Source: Megaleporinus macrocephalus
Taxonomy: Eukaryota > Chordata > Actinopteri > Characiformes > Anostomidae
Length of the DNA: 64,000 nucleotides
NCBI GenBank assembly: GCA_021613375.1
Contig: CM038704.1
Location: 4,268,405-4,332,404, forward strand
Reading direction: 5' to 3'
Both the position numbers and the translations under genes were made by a program. Position 1 is the first letter of the stretch, and each line of letters opens with the position of its first letter. The notes beneath the pieces were generated by a model, which saw only the letters and a list, made by a program, of their open reading frames with translations, made no database searches and had not been told where the DNA came from. This document shows, in pieces, positions 45,310-57,225 of the stretch.

Positions 45310-46318
45310 CTACACTGTTAACCCATAATTAGTTTGTGTGTAAAGAGTTTGTGTAATGATGCTTGAAAACTAAAGTTTTATTTCATTACTTAAAATGTTT
45401 TAGTATGTTCTACTATTTTAAAATAATAACTGAGTACACTAATATTTTTAAGTTGAACAAACTTAAAACATGAGGTTTTAGCTTGGACCACGCCCCTGTA
45501 GCACTTTGCCAGATTCTCATTGGTCAGTTCAATCAAGACTAGTTTGAGTTGTTTAGTGGAGCTTGTAAAGGTTTTGAAGTCTTTTTCTATTTTCACTGTG
45601 AGATTTGGTGTTTTCTGTGTTTAACTTCTTTTCCTCGGACAGAAACTCTGTAGTGCTGGGATTTCTCTACAGTGGACATTTCTCCATTGTTTTCTTTTCT
45701 TGAAGAACTACAGAGGACTACAATTAACCAAGACGCCATCTTCCCTCTCTTTTTCTCATTCTGGAACTTGGTAAGTTGTTTTCTGTGTTCAAGTGGTGTA
45801 AAACTGTTGTTCTGCAGTTGATGTTTATCTAAAGTTAGAAAATGTAATTTACTGTGTTTTTATCATTTCTATGTGTAAACTGTATTTAAGAATTATTGTA
45901 AGATAAACAGTATTCTAACTAGACCAATCAAAACCAGTCATCGTCACTACTGAACCCTTCAAGCGTCAGGATCATCCTAGATGATCTTAGTGATGTAATT
46001 TTAAATAAAATCAAACTAAATTTAACTGCTGTTTGTGTTCTTTTGACGTAGGAAAACATCAGCTTTTTATGGAGACTATTTTTAAATTTGATCAAAGAAA
46101 ACTCAATGTTGAGTTGAATTAAATGGTCAGTAGGGTTGATTTACAAAATATTTTAAGTACAAACAATTTAGATTTCATTGTATTCAACTCAAATGATTAC
46201 TTCCAGTCTATTTGACATTTAAGTTGATTATACTCAAACCATTGATTTTCTCTAGTTTGCATTACTTAAATATTTTAAGGCAATTAAGTACAATCAACTT
46301 ATCTGGGTTTATAGTGCA
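45310..46318. mobile_element. Non-autonomous DNA element with short TIRs
   Basis: The left end TACACTGTTAACCCA (45310-45324) and the right end read inverted, TGCACTATAAACCCA (46318-46304), match at 12 of 15 positions. Sub-terminal sequence is rich in TTAAGT/ACTTAA phrases in both orientations. No transposase frame. The call rests on the TIRs and internal symmetry. Confidence 0.6.
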
Positions 46319-47260
46319 GGTTGTGTTAGTAAATTACTAAATTCACAGAGAGCTACATCTGTGACAGTACTCAGAAGCAACTATTATAATACATATTTTC
46401 ATAAAAAAAAAAAAATAAATAAGTGAACAATAAAATTCCTCTCAAACATTAACAGAGCACACAAAATAAAGTCCCGGCAGGAGTCCAGTAAAGATTTTAC
46501 AGACTTCCAGAGTTCATTAAGAGTTCAAGACTAAGCACCATGCATCCGGGCTGTTGATAGAAACAATACCAATGAAAAAAACTAACTTGTCTAGAAATTA
46601 AATGTGGAGGGCCCCAATGATTCCTTAACAGTTTCTTTGCAGCTGTCAAAGTCGAGAGCAACAATCGCTTCTGTGAAGTCGAGAGATTGAGTGCAGAAAA
46701 AAATAATTTAAGAGAAAAATGGATGGTGAGCATACAACATCATGGTCCAATAGCAGCGTAGACCTACTGCCAGAAATGAAGGACCTTCGGGGCCCTTAAT
46801 CGTCTTAATGGTGTTGGACAAAACCAGTGCAAAAACGTCCAGAGTATTATCTGATTATTATTATCTTAGCTTTAGCCATTTTATTTATTTATTTTTTCAT
46901 TCACCTTTCATTTATTTTATTTCCTGTTCTATTTTTGGCCTTTTACATTTTTGTTTTATTTTCATCATTTACTTTCTTCATAATCTTTAATTTATATTTC
47001 ATTTATTTGTATTTAATTTACTTCATTTTTTTGCATTTTTATTACTTTATTGTGTTTAAATTCTATTGTCTAATCTCTTTATTTCATTGTTGTATATTTT
47101 TAGCTTGTCCACTTATCCTTTTATTTCGATGTATTTATTTCTTAATTCTTATATTGTTTGCCTGATTTTCAAAAAAAATGTATAATTTAATTCTTATTGT
47201 TTTATTCATGAAGTTCCTCGGTTTAGCTTCCTTGATTAAATACTTGACTAATTTTAATAT
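46319..47260. other. AT/T-rich intergenic sequence
   Basis: An A run lies at about 46404-46417, and 46850-47170 is strikingly T-rich with TTTATTT phrases. Hydrophobic Phe/Ile/Leu open frames here arise from the composition. Confidence 0.5.
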
Positions 47261-47372
47261 ATTTTAAGTCCCTTTAAGTTGTAAATGCTCGGTTGCATTG
47301 TAAATGAGGGTTACCCTCAATGTATTACCGAGTAAAAAAATAAAGGCTGATTGATTGATTGATTGATGGTTT
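47261..47372 (+). mobile_element. LINE-type 3' tail
   Basis: The hairpin-like AATGAGGGTTACCCTCAATG, then AAAAAAATAAAGGC and four GATT units, is the form of the 3' ends of fish non-LTR retrotransposons as I remember them. The T-rich stretch upstream may belong to it but shows no reverse-transcriptase frame. Confidence 0.55.
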
Positions 47373-47520
47373 TGTTTTCTGGTAAAAGCAGGTTTGAGTT
47401 TATCCTCTATCCCCTTTTGTTTGAGCACACTGCTCTTGGTGTCTTCTTTGTTTGTTTTCCTGCCTTTTTCCCCTCACCACCTCTAGTGGTGGTTTCTCCA
47501 CCTGTTTTCCTGCTACCTCA

Positions 47521-47635
47521 GTGGTGCAGTGGTAAGGCTCTGGCCTTGCAGGCTGTAGGCTGCTGGTTCCATCCCACCATCTACAACCATTTTCAGCATT
47601 CACCTTCAATAAAATTGATAACACATACACTTTTC
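47521..47635 (+). mobile_element. tRNA-like SINE head
   Basis: GTGGTGCAGTGG (47521-47532) resembles a polymerase III A box and GGTTCCATCCC (47565-47575) a B box, 33 bases apart, as in a tRNA gene. The segment between does not fold into a convincing full cloverleaf by eye, so it is called a SINE rather than a tRNA. Confidence 0.6.
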
Positions 47636-47764
47636 TTCTAATATAAAAAACCCTGAGCTCTGCTTTCAGGTCCTCCACCCATTCAAGAACTCTTAGGAGT
47701 GTCAGATAAACTGTGGCAATACCTACAACCTGTCTGTTGTCTCTCTATCGTCGCTATAGAGTCG

Positions 47765-47915
47765 CAGGCAAGGATGGATTAAGGATAGTCTGGGTCCCTG
47801 GGCAAACCCCCCCCCCCACGCCCCTCGTGATCAAGGGCCCTCTAATGGTATGACCTGCTCTTCTCTAGGGCCCCCTGGTAGGGTCTCTCATAACTAGGGC
47901 CCTCTAAAATTATGC
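47765..47915 (+). repeat. Dispersed repeat, copy 1 of 2
   Basis: Matches 54487-54640: GGATTAAGGATAG, GTGATCAAGGGCCCTCTAAT, CTGCTCTTCTCTAGG and CTCTCATAACTAGGGCCCTC. A C run of 11 lies near 47808-47818. Confidence 0.88.
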
Positions 47916-47924
47916 CAGATTTCA

Positions 47925-48178
47925 TACAGAGACTCTTTTCTTTGGTGTTTAGTTTATTAAACTGTAAATACTGTTTGATCAGAGGAGGACGGGTCTCCCC
48001 TTGTGAGTCTGGTTCCTCCCAAGGTTTCTTCCTCCAGTCTGAGGGAGGTGTTCTTGCCACTGTTGCCTCTGGCTTGCTCACTGGTTGATATGTGTTGTAA
48101 CTGTCTGTTTTCAAAACTCTGTAAAGCTGATTTGAGACAACATCGTTGTAAAAAGAGATACACAAATAAACTCGAATT
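47925..48178 (-). repeat. Dispersed fish repeat, inverted copy
   Basis: The reverse complement carries AATTCGAGTTTATTTGTGTA, CTCAAATCAGCTTTACAGAG, CCTTGGGAGGAACCAGACTC and GTCCTCCTCTGATCAAACAG, matching 38372-38600. The direct and inverted copies account for the matching open frames seen at both places. Confidence 0.88.
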
Positions 48179-48619
48179 GAATGTTGGTACGTTAATGCTG
48201 CCGGACGGAAGTAGAGTCAGTTTGAAGACTGCCATAGGCCAGATATGGGTTGGGAGTAATGAATGAAAGATGTAGCTTCACAGTCTTGCTGGCAGAACCT
48301 TCAAACCTCCAAACCTTATTCAAAGGATCCACTGGTTTTTTAATGACTATAAATTTTTCCTGGGCTATCAATATGAGCATTTAAGGTATGAGGTCATTCT
48401 TCAACACGTGTGTAACCAAGAAACCAACAACTCTAACCATGCAGAAGGTTGTGAAGCTGAAAATAAGCTGGAAGCACTAGGTACTGAAATCAGGATTCTT
48501 CAGGAAATATATGTTGATGCATGCTGGCCCCACATGCAGCGAGGTGTAATTTATCTTGTTGTCCAAACCATGTGAGAACTTCTATGTAATAACCATTACA
48601 TAGAACTCAAGAACTCACT
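48179..48619. other. Intergenic sequence, nothing recognised
   Basis: Non-repetitive spacer leading into the Tc1-derived tandem array. Confidence 0.4.
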
Positions 48620-51600
48620 CCAGATTAGCTTGAATTGAATGATCACACTATCGGGGACGATAGCTGCCTTGTGCAATAAGAAGCACAGCCTGAATGGTTG
48701 TACTCGAAATGATTCTATATGTTTTCTGCTTTCATTCTTGATGAAACAGAGAAATTAATATCTTTCACGCAGCAGTGATATTGACTGGAACTCAAATAAC
48801 CAACAGGTAATCTTTGACTTTTGATGAAAGACCAAAGGATGGTCAATGCAAACCCAGTATAAACAGATATACCAACGTTACAAAGACTTCTAGCATTTGC
48901 AGAGTAAAAGGCAGCAGCCAAGAAATCTCACTCCACCTCACTAATGAACCATCCTCCACTAACGTTGCAGCACAGTTTGACTCTCCACCAGAAGAGGAGG
49001 CAGGTGAGGGTTGTTTAACCTCACTGACCTCACGCAATGGTCCAGCTTTGAACCCAACTGAAAACTTGCAGTACGGGCTAAAGAAGACTGTTCAGAAGCA
49101 AAGATCTAAGAAAATAAAGCACCTGGAAAAAATGTTCTAAGTGAAGGAAGATTTGCAGATCTCTCAACAAGTGCTCTCCAAATTGTTGAAGAACAACTTG
49201 AAGTATTACACTCGAAACTATTCTTTTTATTCTTGATGAAATAGAGAAAAAAATAACCTTCACGCAGCAGAGATATTGACTGGAACTCAAATAATGAACA
49301 GGCAATCTTTTGATTTTTGAAGAGAGACCAAAGCATGGCCAATGCAAACCCTGTATAAACAGATATACCATCGTTACAAAGACTTCTAGCGATCGCAGAG
49401 CTAAAGGCAGCAGCCAAGAAATCTCACTCCACCTCACTAATGAACCTTCCTCCACTAACTTTGTGGAGCTGCTTGACTCTCCACCAGAAGAGGAGGCAGG
49501 TGAGGGTTGTTTAACCTCATTGACCTCACGCAACGGTCCAGCTTTGAACCCAACTGAAAACTTGCAGTATGGGCAATAGAAGGCTGTTCAGCAGCAAAGA
49601 TCTAAGAACATCAAGCACTCGGAAATGTTCCACTTGGAGGAAGATTTGCAGACCTCTCACATGCTTTCCAACTTGCTGTCCAAACTGAGGGAGAACAAGT
49701 ACAAATTCTAGGTAATGATTTTATTACATTTTAAAGGCATAGTGAAAGACAAGAACTTACTTGTCCAGACTAGCTAGAGTTGAATGATTACACTATCAGG
49801 GACGATAGCTGCCTTATGCAATCAAAATGAGAAGCACAGCCTGAAGTATTACACTCAAAATGATTCTACATGTTTTCTGCTTTTATTCTTGATTAAAAAG
49901 AGAAATGAAGAACCTTTACGCAGCAGAGAAATTGGCTGGAACTCAAATAACGAACAGGTAATCTTTGATTTTTGATGAACGACCAAAGGATGGCCATTGC
50001 AAACCCAGTATGAACAGATATACCATCGTTACAAAGACTTTTAGCGATGGCAGAGCGAAAGGCAGCAGCCGAGAGATCTACACTAATTAACTTTCCTCCA
50101 CTAATGTTGCAGCACAGTTTGACTCTCCACCAGAAGAGGAGGCAGGTGAGGGTTGTTTAACCTCATTGACCTCTCGCAACGGTCCAGCTTTGAACCCACC
50201 TAAAAACTTGCAGTATGGGCTATAGAGGGCTGTTCAGCAGCAAATATCTAAGAACATCAAGCACCTGGAAATGTTCCAATTGAGGAAAGACTTGCAGACC
50301 TCTCAACAAGTGAAAGACCAAAGGTGGAAACCCTGTGTAAACAGATATACCAACGTTACAAAGACTTCTAGCAATCGCAGAGTGAAGAGCAGCAGCCAAG
50401 AACTCTCACTCCACCTTACTAATGATCTTTCCTCCACTAACATTGCAATGCTATTTTACTCTCCACCAGAAGAGGAGGCAGGTGGAGGTTGTTTAACCTC
50501 ATTAACTTTATGCAATGTTCCAGCTTTGAACACAACTGAAAACTTGCAGTGTGGGCTATAGAAGACTGTTCAGAGGCAAAGATCTAAGAACATGAAGCAC
50601 CCGGAAATGTTCTACATGAAGGAACATTGGCAGATCTCTCAACAAGTGCTCTCCAACCTGCTGTACACAGTCTGAGGCACAACCTGAATATTATTACACT
50701 CAAAACGATTCTACATGTTTTCTGCTTTTATTCTTGATAAAATAGAGAAGTTAATAACCTTCACGGAGCAGTGATATTGACTGGAACTCAAAAAACAAAC
50801 AGGTAATCTTTGACTTTTGATGAAAGACCAAAGGATGACCAATGCAAACCCTGTATAAACAGATTTACCAACGTTACAAAGATTTCTGGCAATAGCAGTG
50901 CGAAAGACATGATTCTCGAAATGATTCTACATGTTTTCTGCTTTTATTCTTAATAAAATAAAAAAACCTGAGAAATGAAGAACCTTCACACAGCTGTGAT
51001 ATTGACTGGAACTCAAATAACGAACAGGTAATCTTTTGACTTTTAATAAAAGATGGCCAATGCAAACCCAGTATAAACAGATATACCATCGTTACAAAGA
51101 CTTCTAGCATTTACAGAGTGAAAGGCAGCAGCCAAGAAATCTCACTCCACCTCACTAATGAACCATCCTCCACTAACTTCACGGCGCTGCTTGACTCTCC
51201 ACCACAAGGGGAGGCAGGTGGAGGTTGTTTAACCTCATTGACCTCACGCAATGGTCTAGCTTTGAACCCAACTGAAAACTTGCAGTATGGGCTAACGAAG
51301 ACTGTTCAGCAGCAAAGATCTAAGAACATCAAGCACCTGGAAAAAATGTTCTACGTGAAGGAAGATTTGCAGATCTCTCAACAAGTGCTCTCCAAATTGC
51401 TGAAGAACAACTTGAAGTATTACACTCGAAACGATTCTTTTTATTCTTGATGAAATAGAGAAATAAATAACCTTCACGCAGCAGAGATATTGACTGAAAC
51501 TCAAAAAACTAACAAGTTGTCTTTGACTTTTGATGAAAGACCAAAGGATGGCCAATGCAAACCCTGTATAAACAGATATACCAACGTTACAAAGACTTCT

Positions 51601-51735
51601 AGCGATCGCAGAGTGAAAGGCAGCAGCCAAGAAATCTCACTCCACCTCACTAATGAACCTTCCTCCACTAACTTCACAGTGCTGTTTGACTCTCCACCAG
51701 AAGAGGAGGCAGGTGGGGGTCGTTTAACCTCATCG
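48620..51735 (+). repeat. Tandem array of about 0.5-kb units containing a Tc1-like transposase segment
   Basis: Six to seven units, some truncated, share GAACTCAAATAACGAACAGG, AAACAGATATACCAACGTTA, ACTCTCCACCAGAAGAGGAG and GAACCCAACTGAAAACTTGC. The last, with its flanks, reads ALNPTENLQYGLKKTVQ and continues KNIKHLEKMF...QVLSKLLKNN. This pattern matches the final catalytic block and C terminus of Tc1 transposases (DLNP-EN--W--LK--V...LEKFC...LV-NY). Frame is kept over some 75 codons in several copies, but stops occur in units 2 to 4. The CAG|GTGAGG after the EEEAG stretch resembles a splice donor. The last unit breaks off at 51735 into unrelated sequence. Confidence 0.85.
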
Positions 51736-52239
51736 CGTTTCGATGCTTTTGGCCTGTTGAGATCAGAGCCTGAGCCCTGCTTGACATTTGCAGTAATTAA
51801 AGCAACTAATCCGAGGTGGGCTGTGGCAGAACAGTCACGGCTAATTTCTGGTCAAATTAAAAAACCTATTGGACGTACCTGCGGTGTCAGGACAGACGCC
51901 GTAATCCACATTATGGTAGCGCTTTTATTAAACAGCTCTGAGTAAAGGTTAAACATGACAAATGCTCAAGTGGCAGGAGCCAGAGACCCACCTCTCTGCT
52001 GATGATGTTCACAATCTCGCTCTTTCTGCGAGAGAGAGTGTCTGGGAGTGTCTTTTTATTTATTTCTTTTTTTTTACTACAGCAGTTCAGCACCAGCTGC
52101 GCTCTTCAGTTTGAAGGAAGCTGTTCAGGTTGGATTATTGATAATCCCCTTGTATGGAAATGTTCACAGAATTATTCTGTACCTGTAACGCATCTTAGCC
52201 TGTCAGGACTCCAGGTCCCTAAAGTTTATTCATTGTTCT
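51736..52239. other. Complex intergenic island
   Basis: Begins abruptly at the end of the tandem array. Contains TTTGCAGTAATTAAAGCAAC, CGGCTAATTTCTGG and other homeodomain-type cores. The + strand open frame that runs in from the array is accidental read-through. Candidate conserved noncoding element. Confidence 0.4.
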
Positions 52240-55200
52240 CTGCTCTTGCTGCTATTATGCTAAACACTAGAGATGATGCTCCTGAAGAATCATTTCGAGT
52301 GTAATCCTCCAGACTGTGCTTCATATTTAGCTCTATAAAAGCGCCGCACAAGATTTTTCACCCCTGATAGTGGAATCATTTAACTGTTGATATTCCAGAG
52401 TAAGAACTCTTCTTTTGCTATGGAAGTTCAATGTAATAATATTTCTCCCTTAATTTGGAGGTCAAAACACATGGCAAAGGTGTGCCAATAAAAGACCATT
52501 AGAACAATACTTATATTTTTCCTATGCTATTCCAATGACAGATATTACTTAGGTTTTATATTTCGCCCTCAGTTTGGATGTCCAAATACTTGACAGAAGA
52601 GTATAGGGCGCAAAACAGACAGGAAGAGCAAAAACTATAGCCTTCTAAATGTAATTAAATAGACATTACATAGTTTTTTCACATTTTCCCTTTAATTTGG
52701 ACATCAAAACCTTTGATTAAAGCATATAAAGTGCCAACAAAGACAGTTAAAGTAAGCGTTTGTCTTTTGTCATGAAGCTTCATTGAATTTGCATGGTTAT
52801 TACATAGTATATTTCACATTCTCTCTTAATTTGGATGTCAAAACACATGGCAGAAGTGTATAGTGCCACAAAGACAGCTAGAGTAAATACTTGTCTTTTG
52901 CTATGCTTTTGAATGTAATTAAATAGATGTTACATAGTTTTTTTTTTTAATTGTCCCCTAAATTTGGATGTCAAAGCATTTGACTAATGCATATAGAGTG
53001 CAAACAGACAGTAGGATTAAGTTTTCGTCTGTTGCTATGTAACGTCATTGAATTTGCATGGATATTACATATATATTACATAGTATAATTCACATTTCTC
53101 CCTTAACTTGGTTGTCAAAATACAGAAGTGTATAGTGCCAAAAAGTCAGTTAGAGTAAGTACTTGTCTTGCTCTGGTAGTTCAATGTAAATACATAGTTA
53201 TTACACTTCTCTGTCGAAGAGCGCTGGTTAAGATTTTCCCCTCCTGGTAGTAAAATCATTGAACTGATTGATAGTTCAGATAAAGTACTTGACAGTTGAC
53301 AGTTATTACATAGTTTGTTCACTTTTCTCCTTTAATTTGGAGGTCAAAACACATGACGAAAGTCTATAGAGTGCCTATTAAAGATATTAAAGGCTATTCC
53401 AATGTAATGACAGAGATATTACATAGATATGACTTAAGTTTTACATTTCTTCCTCTGTTTGGCTGTCCAAATACTTGGCAGGTGTGTAGAGTGCCAAACA
53501 AGAGTTAGTTACTTGTCCTTTCCTATGTTTCACTATAATTACATGGTTACTACATAGATATTACATAGGAATTTTTACCATAGCTTCCTTTATTTGGATG
53601 TCAAAACACATGACAACTATTTAGAGTGCCATAAGAGTAAATAACAATTACAAAGTAATTACATGGTTATTACATAGTGCATAACACATTCCTTCCTCAA
53701 TTTGGATGTACTGAATGTACTTGTCTTTTTGTAATTAAATAGATATCACATTGCATTTTTAATTTTCTCCTTAATTTGGATGTCAGAATGTTTAAATAAA
53801 ACATATAGAGTGCAAACAAAGACAGTTGAATTAAGTATTTGTCTGTTGCTATGTAACTTTGTTAAAAATGCATGGTTAATACTTTGATATTACATAGTTT
53901 AATTTACTCTCTCCCTTAATTTGGATGTCAAAACACATGGTATAAGTGAGTAGAATGCTAATTAAGATAGTTAGAGTAAGTACTTGTCTTTTGCTAGGGT
54001 ACTTCAATGTAATAACATAGTTATTACATAAATATTACTTAGTTTTATATTTCTTCCTTAATTTGTATGTCAGAATACTTGACCAAAGTGCCAACAAAGA
54101 CAGTTAATGAGAACTAATTCAACTAAATTTAATAAGATGAGTGTTGCACATGCCATCAGGAATCTCGAGGTGCTCTCACTGCTATTATGCTAAATGCTGG
54201 AGATGCTCCTGAAGTTCAAGTGTGATCCTTCAGACATTGCTTCTGTTTCTGCTCTATAAAAGCGCTGCACAAGGCAGCTGGTTACGAGTTTTCACCTCCG
54301 CTACTGGAATCATTTAACTCCTGATGGTCTAGAGTAGATACTTGTCTGTTGATATGCTATTGATTTGTAATTACATGGTTATTACAAAAATGTAACAGTT
54401 TTCTTTTTGTTTTTCTCTCAATTTGGATGTCAAAACACTTGACAACGGTGTAGAGAGTTCCAAAAACACAGTTAGAGTAAGTACTTGTCCAAGGACGGAT
54501 TAAGGATAGATAACCCCCTCCCAACCCGCGCCCCTTGTGATCAAGGGTCCTCTAATGGTATGCCCTGCTCTTCTCTAGGACCCACTGGTAGGGGCTCTCA
54601 TAACTAGGACCCTCTAAAATGATGTCCCCCTCTTTTCTAGAACTCCTAATAGCCAGAAGTCTAAGTCAGAGCAGTGCTATAACTACTCAAACAGCTGCCT
54701 ACCTAGACAGCCTACTTAGACACTCACTAGGTTTTGAGACACACCTATAGAATTTTGGATAATTGTGTATAGAGGGCCAAAAATACAAGACAGTTAATGA
54801 AAACTAATTGAACAAACTATAATAAGAAGAAAGCTGTATATGCCAAATAGGCACCTCTAGTCTAGAATAAGTACCTGTCCTTTGCAATGCTATTTCAATG
54901 TAGTTACATGATTATTACATAGATATTACATTGTTTTTCATGTTTCATGTTTGGATTCAAAACACATGAAAAATGTGTATAGAGTGCCAAATGAGACAGT
55001 TTGCTAAGTAATTACATGGTTATTACAGATATTGCATTGTTTCCTCACTTTTCTCCTTTAATTTGGATCTCAAACACATTACAAAGGTGTATAGAGTGCC
55101 AAAAAAGTAATTAGAGGAAGTACTTGACAAGTAATGACATGGTTATTACATGGATATTACAGTTTCTACCTCAATATTGGTCAAAACATATGATTTAAGT

Positions 55201-55250
55201 ATGTAGAAAGACAAGAGTTAAATTAAATGTAATACGAAAAATACCAGATA
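52240..55250 (+). repeat. Diverged AT-rich satellite, about 120-150-bp period
   Basis: Phrases such as AATTTGGATGTCAAAACACA, GTATAGAGTGCCAAAAA, AGAGTAAGTACTTGTCTTTT and ACATGGTTATTACATAGATA return some 15 times with much variation and missing parts. A separate 130-base module (CTGCTATTATGCTAAA...CTCTATAAAAGCGC) occurs at 52248-52390 and 54180-54320, with a remnant near 53210-53300. No coding content. Confidence 0.85.
54487..54750 (+). repeat. Two dispersed-repeat fragments inside the satellite
   Basis: 54487-54640 matches 47765-47915. 54688-54750 (GCTGCCTACCTAGACAGCCT, then CACTCACTAGGTTTTGAGAC) matches the right end of the TIR element at 37780-37825. Both interrupt the AT-rich satellite and so are later insertions or rearrangements. 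Confidence 0.85.
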
Positions 55251-56084
55251 TGCCATCAGTCACCTGGTTGGGTTAATTTGGCTTCTTCGTGTGGACAGAG
55301 GGAGGCTTCTATTTGAGAACAGTCAGAGGGAGTGCCCCCCCCCTTTAAAAATCCTGACACAATATGATTTGGGGCTGTGCAGAGGTGTAGTTTGTGGGAG
55401 ATGTCAAAAAGTGACAGCGCGCGAACTTGAGCTGAGCTCCAAAGCAGGGATAAAGTGCTGTGATGGACAGAAGATTGGCTGAGAATTAAAAAGACTGGGA
55501 GCACAACCCCCCCTCTCCCCTCCCTCAGAGCAGACAGAGCAGCTGACTGGCAGTGCTTCTCTCTCTCTCTCTCTCCCTTTAGCCTCTCAAAGGCTCCTCT
55601 GGCCCCTTGGAGATGCCTTGGAGAAGAATATCTAAAGCCCTTGACTGTGTCACAAGGCAAGTGTGCTGAGCCCCAGTGCTGTGCAAATTGTGCCTTCAGT
55701 GTTCTCCGAAACTGCAATTAAATCAGCATATCCGGGTCTTTAGATTCGCACTAGAAAAATTGGAGTTCATACAAATTGCAAGTTTAGTTATGAGAACTTT
55801 GACCATTTTAACCAGTAACCTCCCAAAGCAGATAACCAGCTTAGCAGAGTCCAATTAGATTGGATTGTATAATGTTTGCCATAAATAACCAAGCTGGTTG
55901 GCTACTGATGTGAAAAGAAAACTGGGGTAGGCTTTTATCTATGAAAGTGCAATTTGTTACATTTTTAATTTCCAACGTGAACTGAAATTATAAAGAAAAT
56001 GTAAGGAACTTACAGTTTAAATGAGATGTTTGAGACATCTATGTATTGTGGTGCAAAGCTCTGCCTGCCTCATCCTGCCTTGTA
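55251..56084. other. Intergenic island, nothing recognised
   Basis: Mostly non-repetitive, with a CT run at about 55558-55574 and a C run near 55336. Open frames of about 150 (minus) and 60 codons have no recognisable homology. CTGCAATTAAATCAGCATAT near 55711 is of the type seen in conserved noncoding DNA. Confidence 0.35.
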
Positions 56085-57225
56085 GTACCACATTGCACCT
56101 GAAGGGGTGATAGCGAGTCCTTGTATTACCACTTTGTTCCTGAAGAGGTGATAGTAAGTCACTGTAGAACCATTTTGTACCTGAAGAGGTGATAGTGAGC
56201 CACTGTTATACGCTGTTGTACCTGAAGAGGTATGAGTCACTGTAGTACCACTATGTACCTGAAGAGATGATAGTGAGTCGCTGTTGTACCACTTTGTACC
56301 TGAAGAGGTGATAGTGAGTAATACCACTTTGTACCTGAAGAGGTGATAGTGAGTCACTGTAGAACCACTTTGTACCTGAAATGGGGATAGTAAGTCACTG
56401 TAGTACCACTTTGTACCTGAAGAGGTGATAGTGATTCACTGCAGAACCACTTTGTACCTGAAAAGGGGATAGTGAGTCACTGTAGTACCACTTTGTACCT
56501 GAAATGGGGATAGTGAGTCACTGTAGTACCACTTTGTACCTGAAGAGGTGATAGTGAGTCACTGTAGTACCACTTTGTACCTGAAGAGGTGATAGTGAGT
56601 GACTGTAGTACTACTTTGTACCTGAAGAGGTGATAGTGAGTCACTGTAATACTGTTTTGTACCTAAAGAGGTGTTAGTGAGTCATTGCAATACTGTTTTG
56701 TATCTGAAGAGGTGTTAGTGAGTCACTGCAATACTGTTTTGTATCTGAAGAGGTGTTAGTGAGTCACTGCAATACTGTTTTGTACCTGAAGAGGTGTTAG
56801 TGAGTCACTGCAATACTGTTTTGTATCTGAAGAGGTGTTAGTGAGTCACTGTAGTACCACTTTGTACCTGAAGAGGTGTTAGGGAGTCACTGCAATACTG
56901 TTTTGTACCTGAAGAGGTGATAGTGAGTCACTGCAATACTGTTTTGTACCTGAAGAAGTGATAGTGAGTCACTGCAATACTGTTTTGTACCTGAAGAAGT
57001 GATAGTGAGTCACTGCAATACTGTTTTGTATCTGAAGAGGTGTTAGTGAGTCACTGCAATACTGTTTTGTACCTGAAGAGGTGTTAGTGAGTCACTGCAA
57101 TACTGTTTTGTACCTGAAGAGCTGATAGTGAGTCACTGCAATACTGTTTTGTATCTGAAGAGCTGATAGTGAGTCACTGCAATACTGTTTTGTATCTGAA
57201 GAGGTGTTAGTGAGTCACTGTAGTG
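56085..57225 (+). repeat. 41-bp minisatellite, array 3 of 3
   Basis: About 28 units of the same sequence and orientation as the arrays at 9.8 and 11.6 kb. In the right half the unit changes to a subtype (GCAATACTGTTTTGTACCTG, GGTGTTAG) not seen in the other arrays. About 19 units keep TGAGTCA. Confidence 0.95.

Noticed and set aside
47521..47595. A genuine tRNA gene
   Set aside because: A- and B-box-like strings are present, but I could not draw acceptor, D and anticodon stems. A SINE head fits better.
48003..48266. Open frame starting MSLVPPKVSSSSLREVFLPL, also present near 38.4-38.5 kb
   Set aside because: The same frame appears wherever the GTTTATTT...GCGC dispersed repeat lies, so it belongs to a noncoding repeat.
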